A program made the translations under genes and the position numbers. A stretch of DNA of 64,000 nt, from assembly GCA_013399875.1 (NCBI GenBank), contig VXAZ01001836.1, positions 992,001-1,056,000 of the forward strand, in the 5' to 3' direction. Under the pieces are notes generated by a model. It had not been told where the DNA came from, searched no databases, and was given only the letters and a program-made list of their open reading frames with translations. This document shows, one piece after another, positions 11,761 through 26,400 of this stretch. Each line of letters opens with the position of its first letter. Position 1 is the first letter of the stretch. The stretch is from Gymnorhina tibicen (taxonomy: Eukaryota > Chordata > Aves > Passeriformes > Artamidae).

Positions 11761-14700
11761 AAAAAAGTGCTATTTACTAATTGTGGCTTCTTTCCCTCCC
11801 TCCCTCCCCCCACCCTTTTTTTTTGTGTGTTTGTTTTACTCTCAGGTGTTTACAGTACTAGATTTAATTTACATTACAATAGTCTTAGGGAGTTGTCTGG
11901 CTGGTTTTTCCTTCTCATGCTGTTTTAATAAGACCAGAATCTGAATTAGTTAATGGCTGAAGTTAGACTTCCAGGGGGAAGATTTCAAACACAGACCTAC
12001 AGAAACTGTTTGACTTGGAAGCTGATTCCCATGGAATTTTTCTTCTTTCCTGGTTTAGGCATGTTTCCCACTAAATCTGCAAATAAGACTCTACAGTATG
12101 GCCTGGTTTTCAAAAATACTGAAGAGAAGGGGGAGAATTTCCTTTTCTTGATGAACTGTACTTTCCCATCAGCTCTTATTTTTCAGTGGAAGGAGAGAAA
12201 GAGATTAGGAGACTGACAGATGTTTCACTTTGACCTTCTCCAGGGTGAAAGAGTTTCTTTCGGAAATCCTGAAACAGGTCCTTTTGATATTTTTCAAATG
12301 AAATGGTTTGCTGTGTCTTTGAGACCTGCCCTGCATTAAAAGGAGAAGGATAACTTGCGATTTTTAAAAGTGAGTCAAATTCAGTCCAGTTGTCCAAAAA
12401 TTAGGTTATTATTTCTCATTTCACCAAAAAAAGAAATAGGTGTTTTGATTCTGAATAAAATTTACTTTCCAATATTCAGGTCAGCCACTGAACTACAAAT
12501 ATCATAAGTTGTATCCCTTTCAGTTCTGCACTCTCCAGTACATCTTACTGAAGTCCATGTGACTGTAAATGTGCAGAAGCATTTCCTTCCCAGGACCTTT
12601 CTCTCTGTCTGCTGGAACCTGACACTAGGACTAGTGGAGATACTGTTAAAATGCAGTAAAACATTAAAATTCTGGGAAGAGGGATCTTTAGGGAAGAGAT
12701 TCTTTGCAAAGTGCCCAATTCTCTTGACTTTTCTAGAATTAGGCAGGAGAGGGTGGAGGGCCAGTCACTCTTCCAGTCAAAAAGAGGTGGATTACAAACA
12801 CTAGAGCTGGTCCATAATTACATACACACAAAAAAATAATTCTTGCTTACCTGCTGTGGTTAAGGAAAAAGGAAGGAATGTCTAGTCTTATTAGTGAGTG
12901 CTGTAACTAATAAGCTCCTAGTTGTCCTGCTTAAGGTTATTCCTGCGATCTTAATAAAGAGCAAGGTCACAGCCTTTCACTGGGTTCAGGATGAGCACTG
13001 GGCTGCTTTCAGCCACCATGAAAATTCATAGACAAGACAGTGCTCTCCTGACTCCCACCTCCTTCTGCTTCAGAAACCAACTGTGTCTACCTCTGTAAGA
13101 CAGCCTAGGCCCCAAGCTGCCACTGCAGCTGTCACCCCAGCCTCAGATTTTCAGCATCCCAGTACTTCATCAATCCATACACAGGTAGCACCCATTTGCA
13201 GGTGTGAGTGCCAGGACAGGCTGACAGATGGCAGATGCATTGGCACAACTGCTGCCAAACTAAATGTTTGGCATGTTAAATGTCCATGCTCTCAGCAGGG
13301 AGGATTAGTTGGGTCATTTGTCTCTAGCTGTTCATCAAAGTTCCCAGACCTGAGATTGTGCTGGCCTTTTGATCTAGTTTGCCTTATAGACATGGTTGAA
13401 ATTGATCACAGCATCAAAGGCTACCAGTAGGTTCAGAGTCATGGCTTATGCTGGCTCTGGTTCCATGGAAAACAAACCCCCACAGCAAACCTAAACCATC
13501 TCTTGGCCTACCAGTTTCTGTTGGCAGCAATTCACAAAAAAGGTTTTGGTGTATCTAGCCATCTTCCATCTCCCCTATCTAATTCAAGAGGGCAGCAGTT
13601 GACCCAAGTCCTGAATGAAGCTTGAAACATTCTGCTGGTTCAATAGCCATGTCTTCATTACAGCCACACGCTTCTATCAATCACAGACACTGTATAAGCA
13701 GGCAGCAGACTTTGTGCGTGCTTGTGCCTTTCCCTTCTACCTCTTTGTACCTCTAATATGCCTTAAAACACACACAGGGAGCCAAAAGCAGAGCAAGCAG
13801 CCTAAATCCCACTTACATCCCAGTGCTTAGTATTCCACGTTGCCTGGCTCCAAGCCTTCAGAAATGCTTTGACAAAGGAACCACAATTGAAGGAATTAAG
13901 TGAAATTCAGCCTCTGGAGCCCACCTACTTTGCCCCAGTGTAGCAAGGCTGGTTCTGTCATTTCACCTGAAAAGCTGCAGGGCTTAGGAATACAATTTTG
14001 ATTCATAGTTAAACAAACATTTTCTTAACACGATTAAGACAACGGATTGGACACCACGGGTGTAGACATTTTAGTTGTTAAAAGAGCTGCGGTTTAGGTG
14101 AGAGCCCTCAAAATACAGAAACCACCACGTACAATTCCATGACTCAAGTTTCTGAGTACAGCAGAATCTGGAACTGATTATAATTTATACCAAATGGCAC
14201 CAATACTTTATACATCCATATGGATCCTCTAAAAAAAAATCAGTCCTTTTTCAGGCAGACGTTTCCTTGCTACAAAAACTAAAATTGCTGACATGGTAGA
14301 ACTGAATTCTGCTAGTTCCCTTTTAATGCTCCTGTGTTAATGAGAATGAAGTTACTACAGAACTGGAGTTAGGTGCATTTCAGCTAGAAAGATATTTGAT
14401 ATGAACAGATACTTTCATGTTGGGATGCTATTCAGTGAAAAAATTAGCCAGTGTTAAAACTATCAAAGTGAACACTAACATTCCTTGGGAAAAAACTCTC
14501 ACAGCTGGACGGATCATTTGGATCCAAAAGACAGAACTCGCAATCATGACAAATATTCAGCTAGTCAGTGGCAACTGACACACTCAAGGAAATGCCTGAC
14601 TAAGAGAAGTCCTGAAATGCTAAAGGCACTGAAGGGGTTGTCATGACCTATTAGCTCACACTGATCGTTACCCTCGTGCGGGCTGAATCTGAGTTTGGCA

Positions 14701-15042
14701 GCAGAGTGGCTCCTGGCTTTGGCACTTTCTTAATTCCTCAAAAAGAAAGGTGACAGACCCAATTAGAGCGTGTCACAGGCCTGATCTGGGCAGCAATTAA
14801 ACCACAGTGCATTCCTTCAAAGTGCATGGCAAACTTAGAAACCCCGTTGCTGCCTCTGGAAGACACTACAGTATTGTTCTTTTAACGATGCCACCCACTT
14901 CGAAGGGCAGTTTGTGCTTGCTGGGGCCTCTTTTAACACCAAGCAGGCCAAGGGAGTTACTAAGGAGCCATTCAAGCGAAGAAGGGGTGAATTGCTGTGT
15001 GTAACAGAGGCTACTGTTCACTTCTGAGATCATGACTGGTGT
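11761..15042. other. Intergenic DNA after LTBP1
   Basis: No coding exon, RNA gene or clear transposon is recognised. Short open frames here look like chance. Pyrimidine-rich patches such as 11789-11824 are low-complexity sequence. Confidence 0.65.
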
Positions 15043-15189
15043 AGTCACTGCCCCTGGAAGTGTTTAAGGAAAGAATGGATGTGCTACTCAGTGCTATGGT
15101 ACAGTTCACATGGTGGTGTTTGATCATAGGTCGAACTCAGTGATCTCAGAAGTCTTTTTCAACCTGATTGATTCTGTGATTCTGTGATT
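15043..15189 (+). mobile_element. CR1 retroposon 3' end
   Basis: The sense-strand CR1 3' region is recognisable. CCCCTGGAAGTGTTTAAGG is followed by GGTCGAACTCAGTGATCTCA, then GTCTTTTTCAACC, and it ends in the ATTCTGTG 8-bp terminal repeat. It is 5'-truncated and diverged, as is usual for CR1. Confidence 0.93.
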
Positions 15190-17383
15190 ATTTGTTATTT
15201 GTATCGCTTTTTCTATCAGAAGATCTGAAATTTACCTGGGGAAGCTGAATGTGATGTGTCCAAAACAGAAGCAGAATAACTGAGTGAATGAGGAAAATCA
15301 GCCACCTGCTGAAGGCTTCTCAATGAGTGACAATGTCACCTTGTGAGAGTAACAGTGACCTCTACAGGACTGGGCTGCTGTCACTACTTTCAGCTGCAGG
15401 AATAACCTCACACAACAGAAGGACTAGAAAATTTGGACTGATTTGGGGCACCGCCTCCACAGCTAACACAGCTGTGCAAGATCTTGAACCCAAACACCAC
15501 CCCACCCCTCACCAGCCTTTGCCATTTCAGTGCCCATGTGCCAACAAGAGAACATGTAATGAAACAGGATTATCCTGTGAAAACCTGCATTAATAAGTGA
15601 TTTTAGTACCTGGTGGGGAAAGAATCCTTGTATGAGATAGGTAACAGGACAGAGGGAACGTGACCTCCTCCCCTTCTTCTCCCACACCTGAGCATGCGCC
15701 AGGTGCACTTTGGAGAAAACAGAGCATCAACCTGCTCAGCCCACATCAGGAGAATCCCATCCAGAAGAAGCAGTATGCACAATGTGCAGTGTTGCTTGCA
15801 ATTAACCCCCATGCTCTTGAAGAGTTAAGTGGCAACCTCAGGGAGAAGGGAAGTTTTGCAGTTTTTGTCCTGACAAAAGACATAGAGGAGGCAGGAAATT
15901 AGGATATTCTTATTTTATTCAACACTGACTTTCCCTTCCCCTCAAGTCATGCTTTGCCACACACTGCTTTCCATTAGCTCTGAACCAAGGAGGATGGAGA
16001 GGATAATGCTAGCCAGCATGGAAAATTTCTACGTGACAACTTCAGCATCACCTCCAATCCCTATCTGCTCAGGCTGCCAGGATCCATTCTGAGCTGCATT
16101 TTTCCAAAGCACTCCATATTGATTTAGCTCTCCTCCCACTGAAACCTGTGGCACCTACATGGATTCCAGTGGGAGCAGGGGAAAGGCTGTGCCAAGCCCT
16201 TTTGAAAAAAATCCCACCATGTGTGTTTAATGAGGAATGTCTTTGGCAGTAAAGTTTTGAGTGCAGCTAAGCAGATTTCTTATTTCTTTCACATTAAAAG
16301 TTCAATTTCTTCCACTTCTCATCCAGGCAGTAGCTGCTCAGAAGAGTGGGTAAGACCTCTTCTAAAACCCCCAGCAGGATACTGTCTGTTTTCACCTAAA
16401 ACTGAATGAAACTTTACTGTTACCAGGGCAGTCCGTGTAACTTTGTGAGTGGGCACCATTCTCAGGATCCACACCTGTCCTTCTAGCTGCAGGCAGCCGT
16501 CCAGCTCAGCTCTGACCCCAGGGCCATTCCCCACTTTCTGTTCCATTTGATACCCCTTTCCAGGAGTGGTCTTCACTGAAATCCCGCTTTTGCTATTTTG
16601 CCTCCAGTACATCCTGTCGTTTGCTCATGATCCAAAGCCTCAGCATCCCATATATCCCATCCTTCCTGTTCACTGGCATCGGAGGCCACAAAGTCGTTTT
16701 CAGTCTCTAAATAAAGATTTGTCATGTGGTGAAATTGATAGCTACTATCCGGTACTTGGGAAAACCTTCCGCCAAGTTAAACCGATCATTTCCCTCACAC
16801 TGATCCCTCTCCTCACAGGAATAGAAGCCACCACCACCAAGTAACAAAGCTACTCAGAGAGATGTGACATGTCCTTTGTCCTTCTTTTACCATAAGCAAG
16901 AAATTTCAACCATGCCTTTTGCAATGAATGTGTTCTTTGGCGTGCAGCATCACCAAACTGAGCTGAACAGCAGACATGGAATAAGGAAGTTTCAAAAATA
17001 AGGCAGGAAAGGGAAATCCTTTGCACAACAGTGAGCTGAATGAACACAGAATTTTCATTCACATTTGCTCATGATTAGACATCTTTTTTTCTTCTTTTTT
17101 TTTTTTTTTAAGAGAATTATTATTTTTAAATTTCCTTTGGCTGCTAAGGAAAAAAAAGGAACTACATTAACTGTATTACTGATTGTGATGTTGGTTCATT
17201 GCAGCACATTGAATAGAAATCAAAGCAGATGATAAGGAGCTTTTGAGGGTTTCACTGTTGAGTGCATAGTGCATTCAGACATATTTCAATTTCACATCTG
17301 GTAATAGTTCTGGTATTGGGTTATTCCACCAGAAGGCAGCAGTAACTATTTTTAGCCAAAGTGGCCCTTACCTCATCCAGTAA

Positions 17384-17436
17384 AATTTGAGTGTTTGCTG
17401 AAAATTTTACATTTGAGTGTTTGCTAAAAACATTAC
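17384..17436. repeat. Tandem duplication of about 27 bp
   Basis: Two adjacent copies share ATTTGAGTGTTTGCT and end in a TTAC-type tail, with a few differences. This looks like local slippage or duplication in intergenic DNA. Confidence 0.85.
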
Positions 17437-20400
17437 ATCTACCACATATGAGACCTAACAAAACACTTGCAAATGCATACCCCAAGGATGATAGTCTAGG
17501 AGAATCTAACACTAGGGGCATTTTCCCTGTCTAAATACCTAACTCAAAGCAGGTCCTAGGGACTCAGGAGCATCCAGGACTCAAGGGCCAAGACCTCAAG
17601 CAAGAGCCTCTTGCACATGATCTACCAGTCTCCAGGGCAGGCCAAACAAAAGGGCCCTGGAGTGTCTCTCTCACGCTGTGATTCCCTTATATTTCTAATG
17701 TCTCTGGTTTGGTTCCCTGTGATTTCCACTGTCATCTCCTCATTCTTCTGTACAAGTACAGTTGACAGTATCTGTTAATATGAATATCGCCCCACCTAAT
17801 TTTGGTGCAACTCAGTTTTTGGTGCACTCACCTGACTTCAGTGACTCACACAGGGAGTGACTCTGCTCCCAGTTTATAAAGAACCACAGCGATTTTCTAA
17901 CACTTCAAAATTTAAAAAACGAAAACAATTTAAAATGCAAGGAAAGAAGTGTCTAAAACCTATTGAAAGAGATCTAGCAACCCTAGAGACATTTGCTAAT
18001 TATAAACTTCTTTCCTGTGTTTCAAAACAAGTAGTATCTCACTGAACCCTTCCAAATCCTCTGCTGGCAACAAGACTCATGGACTGAAATGTAATTAAAA
18101 GGCAAATTGTAAGAGTCAAAACAAACTTTTTAAATTCTGGGTTTCGAAGGTTGTCTTCATATAAATCATTTCATTGTAGGATCGTAAATGGAATGGCGTA
18201 TCATCAGCTCACAAAATCTATTAATTTTGTAATTAATAAGTATTAATAAAAGTTAATAGAATTCTGCCGTTGTACAACCAGCAGAGATCTGAGTCTGACA
18301 CCTGCTGTTTAACAACTGGACAGAAATTTAAACAAATATTATAAAGGCTTGGAGATACAGTAGGAGAGATGAAGCCCTTACAATTTGTTTGGGCTGAACA
18401 CTGCAGGAAAGAGGGGTGCTCCGAGGAAAGCTGCTGTTGGCGGGTTTGAACAGCAAAGACACTTTCTGTCCTCCTGGCTTGTCACTAGAGGTCAGCGCAG
18501 CACCTGCAGTGCCACACTGTTCTCCTTTCAGGAATGCTAAGAAAAGCCCCATGTCCTACAGGCAAACAGTGGCCTTTAGAAATAGCTCCAAGAAGACAGA
18601 ATCTGTTTCTGCAACGGGAGAAACGGGAAGCCCTGGAAAAAGAAGAACACAGCCGGAACCGAAAAGCCTGAGCCGGCAGAGCGATTAAGTGTAACAATGG
18701 CTATTTTTAAAACAGGCATTAGCCTGAGGTAGAAGTTGCTACCTAACAAGTCCAGCTGACTAACACTCTAAAGACTCTTCCTGATGCATGAAAAATAAAC
18801 TGTTTAATCTCCCTGCATGACAAAATTCCTACCCCAGGCTGAGAACAGCTGGTCTAGCTCATGTAAATCTAGCTCATACATGCAGGACAAGGAGATAGGG
18901 AAAGCATTAACTGCTCTGGAACAATTCCTAAATAAAAAAAAGAAACAGAAACTCATCTTCCCAACATAACAAAACAGATATCCACTGTGATCCTTGGTGT
19001 CACGGAATAAACCTCATGATTCGGGACTCTCTCTGTGTACCACTAGTCCTGTCCCTGGGGTGGTCTCAAGGGCCCGATGACAGCCAGCCAGGGCCAGCCA
19101 GGAGGTGACAGCTATCACAGCACCTGACAGGAATTGCGGTGGAGCAGCTCTTCCTCTTCCTTTTAGAAGAGGAGACTGCAGCAATCAGCTGCTCTCAAGA
19201 CAGGTGCAAGTGAGAGAGATTTGGCACTGAAAAAATGTCACCTTGTGGCAGGCAAATTAGTCACCTCCACTCCTCCTGCGTGTTCCGGTAGGATTTCTGG
19301 TGTTCAACCCACCACTCTAGCAGAAGAGGACGTGTTTGTCAGCATGACTCAGACTCCAACAAAGAACTCCCAGCAATGCCCCAAAAAGCCATTTAGAATA
19401 GGCTGCCCTACCTCAAATGGCAGCAAAGAGGCTTGGGCTGCAATCTTTCCATAAACTCACACAATGACATTTAGCACAACTTAACCTAACCTGTCTCCCC
19501 TGTTCTGGCAGATACAAGAAATCAACATCTTGAAATCCAGAAATGTTTGGTTAGCATTTGGTTATGCCTCTTGGCATAGTGGCAAAAGAAATCACAGGAG
19601 AATAAATTCATACTGACATATGGGGGAAATAACTCATCTCGGTCAATGAATTATAACAAAGTGAAACTAGTGTAAATAAGAACTTAATTCCATAACCCAA
19701 ACAAAAAGCAGAAAGATTTTAGCCATTTAAAAATATTTTCTTCCCTAATCTATACCTGAGTCTGAGGATAAGTAAAATGATGTACACACAGCTTCTAGCA
19801 ACCATGAAAAAGTCAACCGATTCCTGTAGGAAGTATTTTTCTAGGGATGCATTAGCTGTAAAACACATTATTGCTCTTTCTTTAGTACATTATATGCAAA
19901 GGAGGAAAAAAATTGTCACTGCTATGTGTTTTCTCATTTTTTTCCTTGGAAATTTCAATTCTAAAAGACACACATTATAATAAATGCAAGAGTAGAAATG
20001 ATAAAACATCTAAAGTTTGAAGTGCAGGACTGCATTGCCTGAGGTCATCTACCCATTACTAATACCTTTGAGTCATAGTGCTTGGGAGTCAAAAACAGGC
20101 ACCTTGATGAGCCAAGTGCTGTAAAAAAGGCTTTCTCTCAACAGAGGTATCAAATGAGAAAATAAGATGGATAGAGGTGGAAAAAGTATACAAATAAATG
20201 AGATAATTCTAGTAACAGTGAGAGCAGCTGCCCACCGTGTACAATCCCGGGATGCCACCAGGAATGGGGATTTCTGGCATGGCATCCTGAGCAGTCAGGA
20301 GAGCAGAGACACCACCCACAAAGATGGGCATTACCAGAAGAACCTGTTTGAGATAATTTCTGACGGTCCAAGAACTTGTTGTAATTTTATGTAGCCCCTT

Positions 20401-23400
20401 TTACCTTCCTGGAACAAAACACTGCCTGCTGCCCTGCAGCAACAGTGTTGACATTTTTGGAGGATGGTGGCACAAAGGAGAGTTTTGCCAAACAGTGTGG
20501 TAATGTGGCAGTTGTCTGTAGCAGCTTCTCACAAGGGGGAGAGAAAACACATGGGTGCTTACATGACAATTTTACAAGTGGAAACAACGTGAAATTGTGA
20601 GCTGTCTGGAAGCAAACCAAATTACACACACTCTGAACAGGACAGAAGTAGCACAGAAAGAACCTTGAATATAAAGATGTGACTGAAAAGGGAACAGGAG
20701 GAACACAAGATAAAAATAAAAAAAAAAAAGAAAAATATTAAAAGCAGAAACAACAAACAGCGTAAGCTTTCCAAATAAAAGTATTACTTCCTGTGAGACC
20801 TTTGGCAAATTACTCTATTTTCTCATCAATACCATGGAGATAATTTTTCCTGCTGTCACCACACCCCTAAAATCTTTAAACTCCTGGTTGTTTGTAGAGA
20901 AATCAATCACAGAGAAAGGTGATGGGGATGTACAGAAGGTTTGGCCCTTAAGAACTTTAACATTCTTATAAATTAAGTTTTAACTTTAATCTTCACTATT
21001 ATGCTGCCATCAGGTTTAAGGCATGTTCTTTAAGGTACAGAATAAAAAAACATGCATTCTGTTTTGGTAAGCAAGCAGGTGAAGAACAAATTAGACTTCT
21101 ATTCATTGTGTCCCTTCAAGACCACACAACCAATCAAAAGTGCAGAGAGACAGATTATGGCATAAGGGATTACAGCCCCCAGCTGTGCTAAACTCATGAG
21201 GCCACAAACACACTGGGCAGATGATCAGGCTTCTGCTTGTGTGTTGACCCACAGCCTGAGTCTGGCCTGCAGCTTTCCCTTCTGTTTTTTCAACATCACC
21301 ATGAACAGTTCTTCAGTTTGCCCCATGGCTGCAAGCAGCACATCTGTTGGGATGTGTCTATGTTTTGATTATTTGCTTGAGTGGCAGAGAGAAGAAAACC
21401 AATAAATCTTCTATGTAGTGAACATAAGCTACAATTAGAAAGGCCCTTAAACTCACAGCTCCTTAGCTGCCATAAACTGGCACAGGTACATTAAAACCAA
21501 TTTTCAGGATTCCTCAGACAGCTCAAATCAGTGTCACTCCACTGAAGTTGATGAAGCAACCCTAATTTGTAGAAGCTAGGGATCTGGCCCACAGCCTGCA
21601 CTGCAGTCCAAAAAGACCATCTGTGTTTAACAGAATCAGAAATCAAAAGGAAAGTCCTTATAATTTACTCTATATTACTGAGACAAGTGATTTCCATGGT
21701 GTTAAATCAGGTAGACTAAACAAGAGCTACAGAAGATGAAAACTAGTTCTTTGTTTCTTCCCCTGTATAGTTTTACCAGGAAAAGTTATGTAATTTCTTG
21801 CAACATATTCCACAAGGCAACAAAATGTGAATGCAAAAGGAGACAACTGAGGAGGTAAGAGAGACAGGGATAACACAATAAGGAATTCAAGGTACTTAAT
21901 GAATTACAGGCACTAAAGTGTGCTTCCCTGCTCATGCTGAATTGATGTCAAACCCATTCCCACTGATGTCAGTGGAAAGAGTGGCATTACACAATGCTGC
22001 TCAGCAGCCCAAGGGAGGGGCAGCATAAAAGCAGAGGAGAAGGTTCAGGTAGTTCAGCTTTTTATTTTGGAAGCTCTTCTGAAAAACTTCCATATTCAAA
22101 TTTCATGGGAATTTGGGTACCACTTTTACCATTCTAATTGTGAAGAGCCAGATGCAGAGCTAAAACTAACTGGGGGAAGCATATGAACGCATCTAAATTC
22201 ATGTTTTGTGGCTCAGTGCTAAAAATCAATGTTATTTGTGCAAAGCCCCTCTGGGGTGCCCAGCAAAAAGCAGCGCTTTTGTCGTGCTGCCATGTGATGG
22301 CTTTGAAGAAGCTGCATCTGCACACAGGAACTCACTGAAAATAAAGGGTTTGTTTATGTCTGCAACACATGCACATATGCTGTATTTTCAGGGCACGGAA
22401 TGTAAATGAACTGTGAAGACAAGATGCTTTGAATTCCAGGGGACCAAGCACATCCCCACGAGTTCTGGGCACCACAGTGTTACCCTGCATCTGCTCGTGC
22501 AGCCACTGTTTGTCCTAGAGACTAATGCATAAGGACGAGTAAAAATGAGACTGTCAGAGAAAATGCATCTCTTCTGCTTTGATATGGGAAAAATTCTCTG
22601 CACTTTACAAGCATCTGCCCTCAGCAACAATTTCTCACCCTGCTCCAAGCTCTCTTGTGGCTCTACCAGCTACCTGACAAATTCCCAGGGGAAAGTTTGT
22701 AGTGCAAACTCTGAAGATCTCTTTCAGGACAGACTCTCCTCAAGACTGAAATGGTAAAGTGGGAGTAAGAAAGTTTGCACACCGGGTGAGAATTTCTTCC
22801 AGTGTGCAAAGTCAGAATGACTGAGGAGGGCAATTCTCCTTTAACCTTGCATCCTATTTTTAATGTTTAGAGATGTTTTGAATGACACCAAGAAAATACG
22901 TGTGTGGTTTTGAAAGAAAGGCTACGCGCAAAATGAGTGCAAGCGGGCTCGTGCCATTGTGCTCTGCTGGCACGGTGCTGACACAGGGCAAGCAGCTCTT
23001 CCAGACTAAGCCTCTCCAGGGCTCTGGCAGTGCTTGGTGCTAACAGCACACAGAGAATGTGTGATGCAAATTCAAGTCTGTAACCACTAGTAACTCATTG
23101 AGAGGATTTAAGATTTCAGCTAAACTACATTTGAATAAAGGTATGCGCAAGTGTATTACTGCTAAGCAGCTTTGCATTTCAGTGGTGTTATACTGTGGAG
23201 ACCAGCTTTGCAGAAACAGAGTTAATAAGACCTATTCCACAGCTGTTCAATCAACTTTTACACATTGCCAATCCTTCAGCCTTGGTCTGAGGTCCAAAAG
23301 AGCCAGAAAGACTGCAGCTTGCCTTCAGTCATCTCCATGGCAGAGTCCTTTAAGCAAAATCTGCTTCCATATTTCAGCTGAAGTCGGTATTTGATCCACT

Positions 23401-23431
23401 GTTCACTACAAATTATTTATAGAATTATATC

Positions 23432-23462
23432 ATATTAGACAATTATATTAGACAATTATATT
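23432..23462. repeat. 13-bp tandem repeat
   Basis: The unit atattagacaatt is present twice exactly plus five bases of a third copy, within AT-rich intergenic DNA. Confidence 0.9.
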
Positions 23463-26400
23463 TCTCGTGTCAGATTTGTAGTACATGATCTGCAAAGATC
23501 AATATCTTTCTAAGGCTTTACACCTGTCTCCTAAATACAATTATTAACACAAAAAAAAAATACCATAAATATCGTAACTTTCAGGTCCTTCTATAAATAA
23601 ATTTATTGATTTTGAAAGGAGTTTTGCTTGGAGCATTCCATTTTATTAAAAAAACCACTTTCAAGGAAAGTTTGGTCTAGAGTTATTATTAATTCTCAAA
23701 AAATCAACAACGTTTATTCACAAACCACTTGTATGTCTCTTCTGTTTTTTCATAAACAATCACATTCTTGTCATGGCAGATAGGATCTTTGCAAAGTTCT
23801 CAACAAAGCAGGCACTTTCCTGAAGATGATTTTTATATAAACTGCTCTGGCATCATGTAGTCTACCCAAGGTTAATGCAGATTTATTAGTTCCTATTTAA
23901 AACACCATACTGGCTAACAATCATGATCTTTGCCTACATAATGTCTGAAACAAAAGGTTTAATGTTCTCCAAATTCCTTAAGTGCCACAGGTCCTTAACT
24001 CTCACCACTTTCAGCGTGACCCCCTCGTGTGTATATTTCAGATACATATCTTAAACAGAGGAAAGATTTTTCATCCACACAGCAACAGCTGCCTTCCAAG
24101 ACTCTACCTTCCCGCTAAAAGAATCACTAATCCCAAACCACGCATTAGAGTCCTCAGTAAACACACTGCTATTCTAACGTGAGACTACCACTGTAAAAAG
24201 CAGCAGAAAGGATTCTTACAGCAATTTACTTAATTTGCATAAAGCAAAGGAAAGGCATGTATCCTTGGCAACAGAAAACGTAGGGATAGGGCAAAGAGAT
24301 AGAGACAGATAACATACTATATTCCCATCTTAACTGAGTATAATGTGAAAAAACGTTTTATTTCTTTTTTCAAGCGTGAGAGACCCTTGGAAGCTTTATA
24401 TTTTTAAAACCACTGAGCTGAAAATAATGAAATTGGAAGTTCTGATTAAAAAAAAGGGCACATCAAAATTATTCTTTTTCTCAAATTAATTAATGGAACA
24501 TATTTGAGGATTTCAGCATAGTTGCTATCTGAAAGCTATAGCTGCAGAGCCATCTTCATTGAATACATGCACAGAAATTCTGTTTCCCTGCATGTAAACA
24601 CACTCAGTTTGCTTAAACACCTCAAGTCTGCAGGATAAGTTCCACTGAGGAAGAAAGTACTCAGACAAAATGAAGATTCATAGACTTTAAACGTCATTCT
24701 TAACATGGAAGATTTGCACCTCCTGTAAGACTTATTTTGTCTTCTTAAAGCATGTTAGCCACCTTTGTCCTCTTTTCTAAGCCAAAAAAAATCCTTATTC
24801 CAACTCTCCAGTCCCAAAGAAATTAAAATATTTAATCAAAACGAAATACTTAGAGGAAGTAGTAATTACTCAAGAGACTAAGGCCTATTGCTACTGTGTC
24901 TCCTCATTTTTTTGTGGAGTGCAAAAGATTACATCCCACCATGTTTTTGAACAAGTGTTTTCCTCATGCAAAGAGAAATGTATCTGCAGACCAACTCCTA
25001 TCAAATTCTTTTTCTTATATTGGCAGGGGAGGGCAAAACCCCCTAAGATCTTTCCTTTGTTTAAATGCATTTCCTGCCTTCCTTACTGCTATAGACTGTG
25101 TTGTGACAGGCCTATTTATAGTCCAAAGAAAGGAAAAAGCACCACTGGAGGCAGGAAAACTAAGTTGGGAAAGAATAGAAGGAAGTGTGGCTGCCATTTA
25201 GCCAAACAATCTAGAACTAATTGAGCTCAAAGGAGCCTCAGCCTCAGTGAAGCTGCTGGGAGCGAACAGAGCACAATCCTGCTTCTCTCTCCAGGGCCCT
25301 GCCAGGGCTGCCGAGTGGGAGAGTCATGTGCAGGACACTGCTGGGAGCAAACAACCTCAGCATCTCAATACCCTGAGGAGAATTCTTTCAAAAAAGGAGC
25401 ATGTTGAAAGTTAGGTACCTGTCAAATTAAGGTAAGTGCCTCCTTTTGGCATTCCCGCTTGCTGCATGCTCCACGTTTTTTCAGGTGCGGCCAGTCCAGT
25501 AAATGAAAAAAGAATGAGTTTTGGAGAAGGAATGGCATCTGACTTTTAGACAAAGGTTTGGCAGGATGTCTGATTTTTAGATAAAGAAAATTAGATGAAT
25601 TCACTTATGGATTCCTCAGAACTTTTCTTAAGCAAAAGAAGCCTTTGCCATAAATCCATACCATAACTTTGCTCTTTTCCTGACTTGTGTCATGTTCATC
25701 TTATAAACTGTGATTAAGTACTAGAGAAATGTTATGGTAAACGTATGCCCCAAAGGAAAATATGATGTCAACTCTGCATTCGTTGAAAAATACAGATTTA
25801 GAGACAGACAGAGGGAGGGTGAAGTATATGAAATATATATTTATACAAGACGTGTTAATATCGAACATATAAACATATCAAAATTTATATAATGGCAGTT
25901 TTGTGATAATTTAGTCTTATGATGTACGTTTGACGGTAAGAACTTAGCCTGAATGAAAGCACCTGAAAGTTTCTAGAGTTTAAGAATTATTATGATGAGT
26001 AATTTGTGCATGTGTGCATGCATATACACAAAAATAGACTACATATAGATGTCAAATCAAGATATTCATTGCTGCTTGAATTGCAATACTACATGTTGCC
26101 ATTCTGAGGTCTAATTTAAACTGACAGTAGAATATGAGTTGAAATTTCTAATCTGCTCATTTTCAGATACTATAAACAATATTATACTATCATGACTGTA
26201 TGTGTAAAAAGCTCCATTTTAAGATAGATCAGTGTACAGACCATATTAATTCACTGAGTTACCATCAACAAGACAGACTTTTAAGACAGAAAAATTAAGT
26301 TTTTTAAGATTGTGTTTGATTTCTTCGATTCTCAACATGTCCTTTGCACTTCTAACAAAGGAAATGCTGTTGTGATTTGCAGTCAGCAGAATAGAAGCTG

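Noticed and set aside
18416..18688. 90-codon open frame with a basic, Ser-rich tail (+ strand)
   Set aside because: A small GC-richer patch explains its length. No known domain, no flanking exons, and an overlapping open frame on the opposite strand suggest composition rather than coding.
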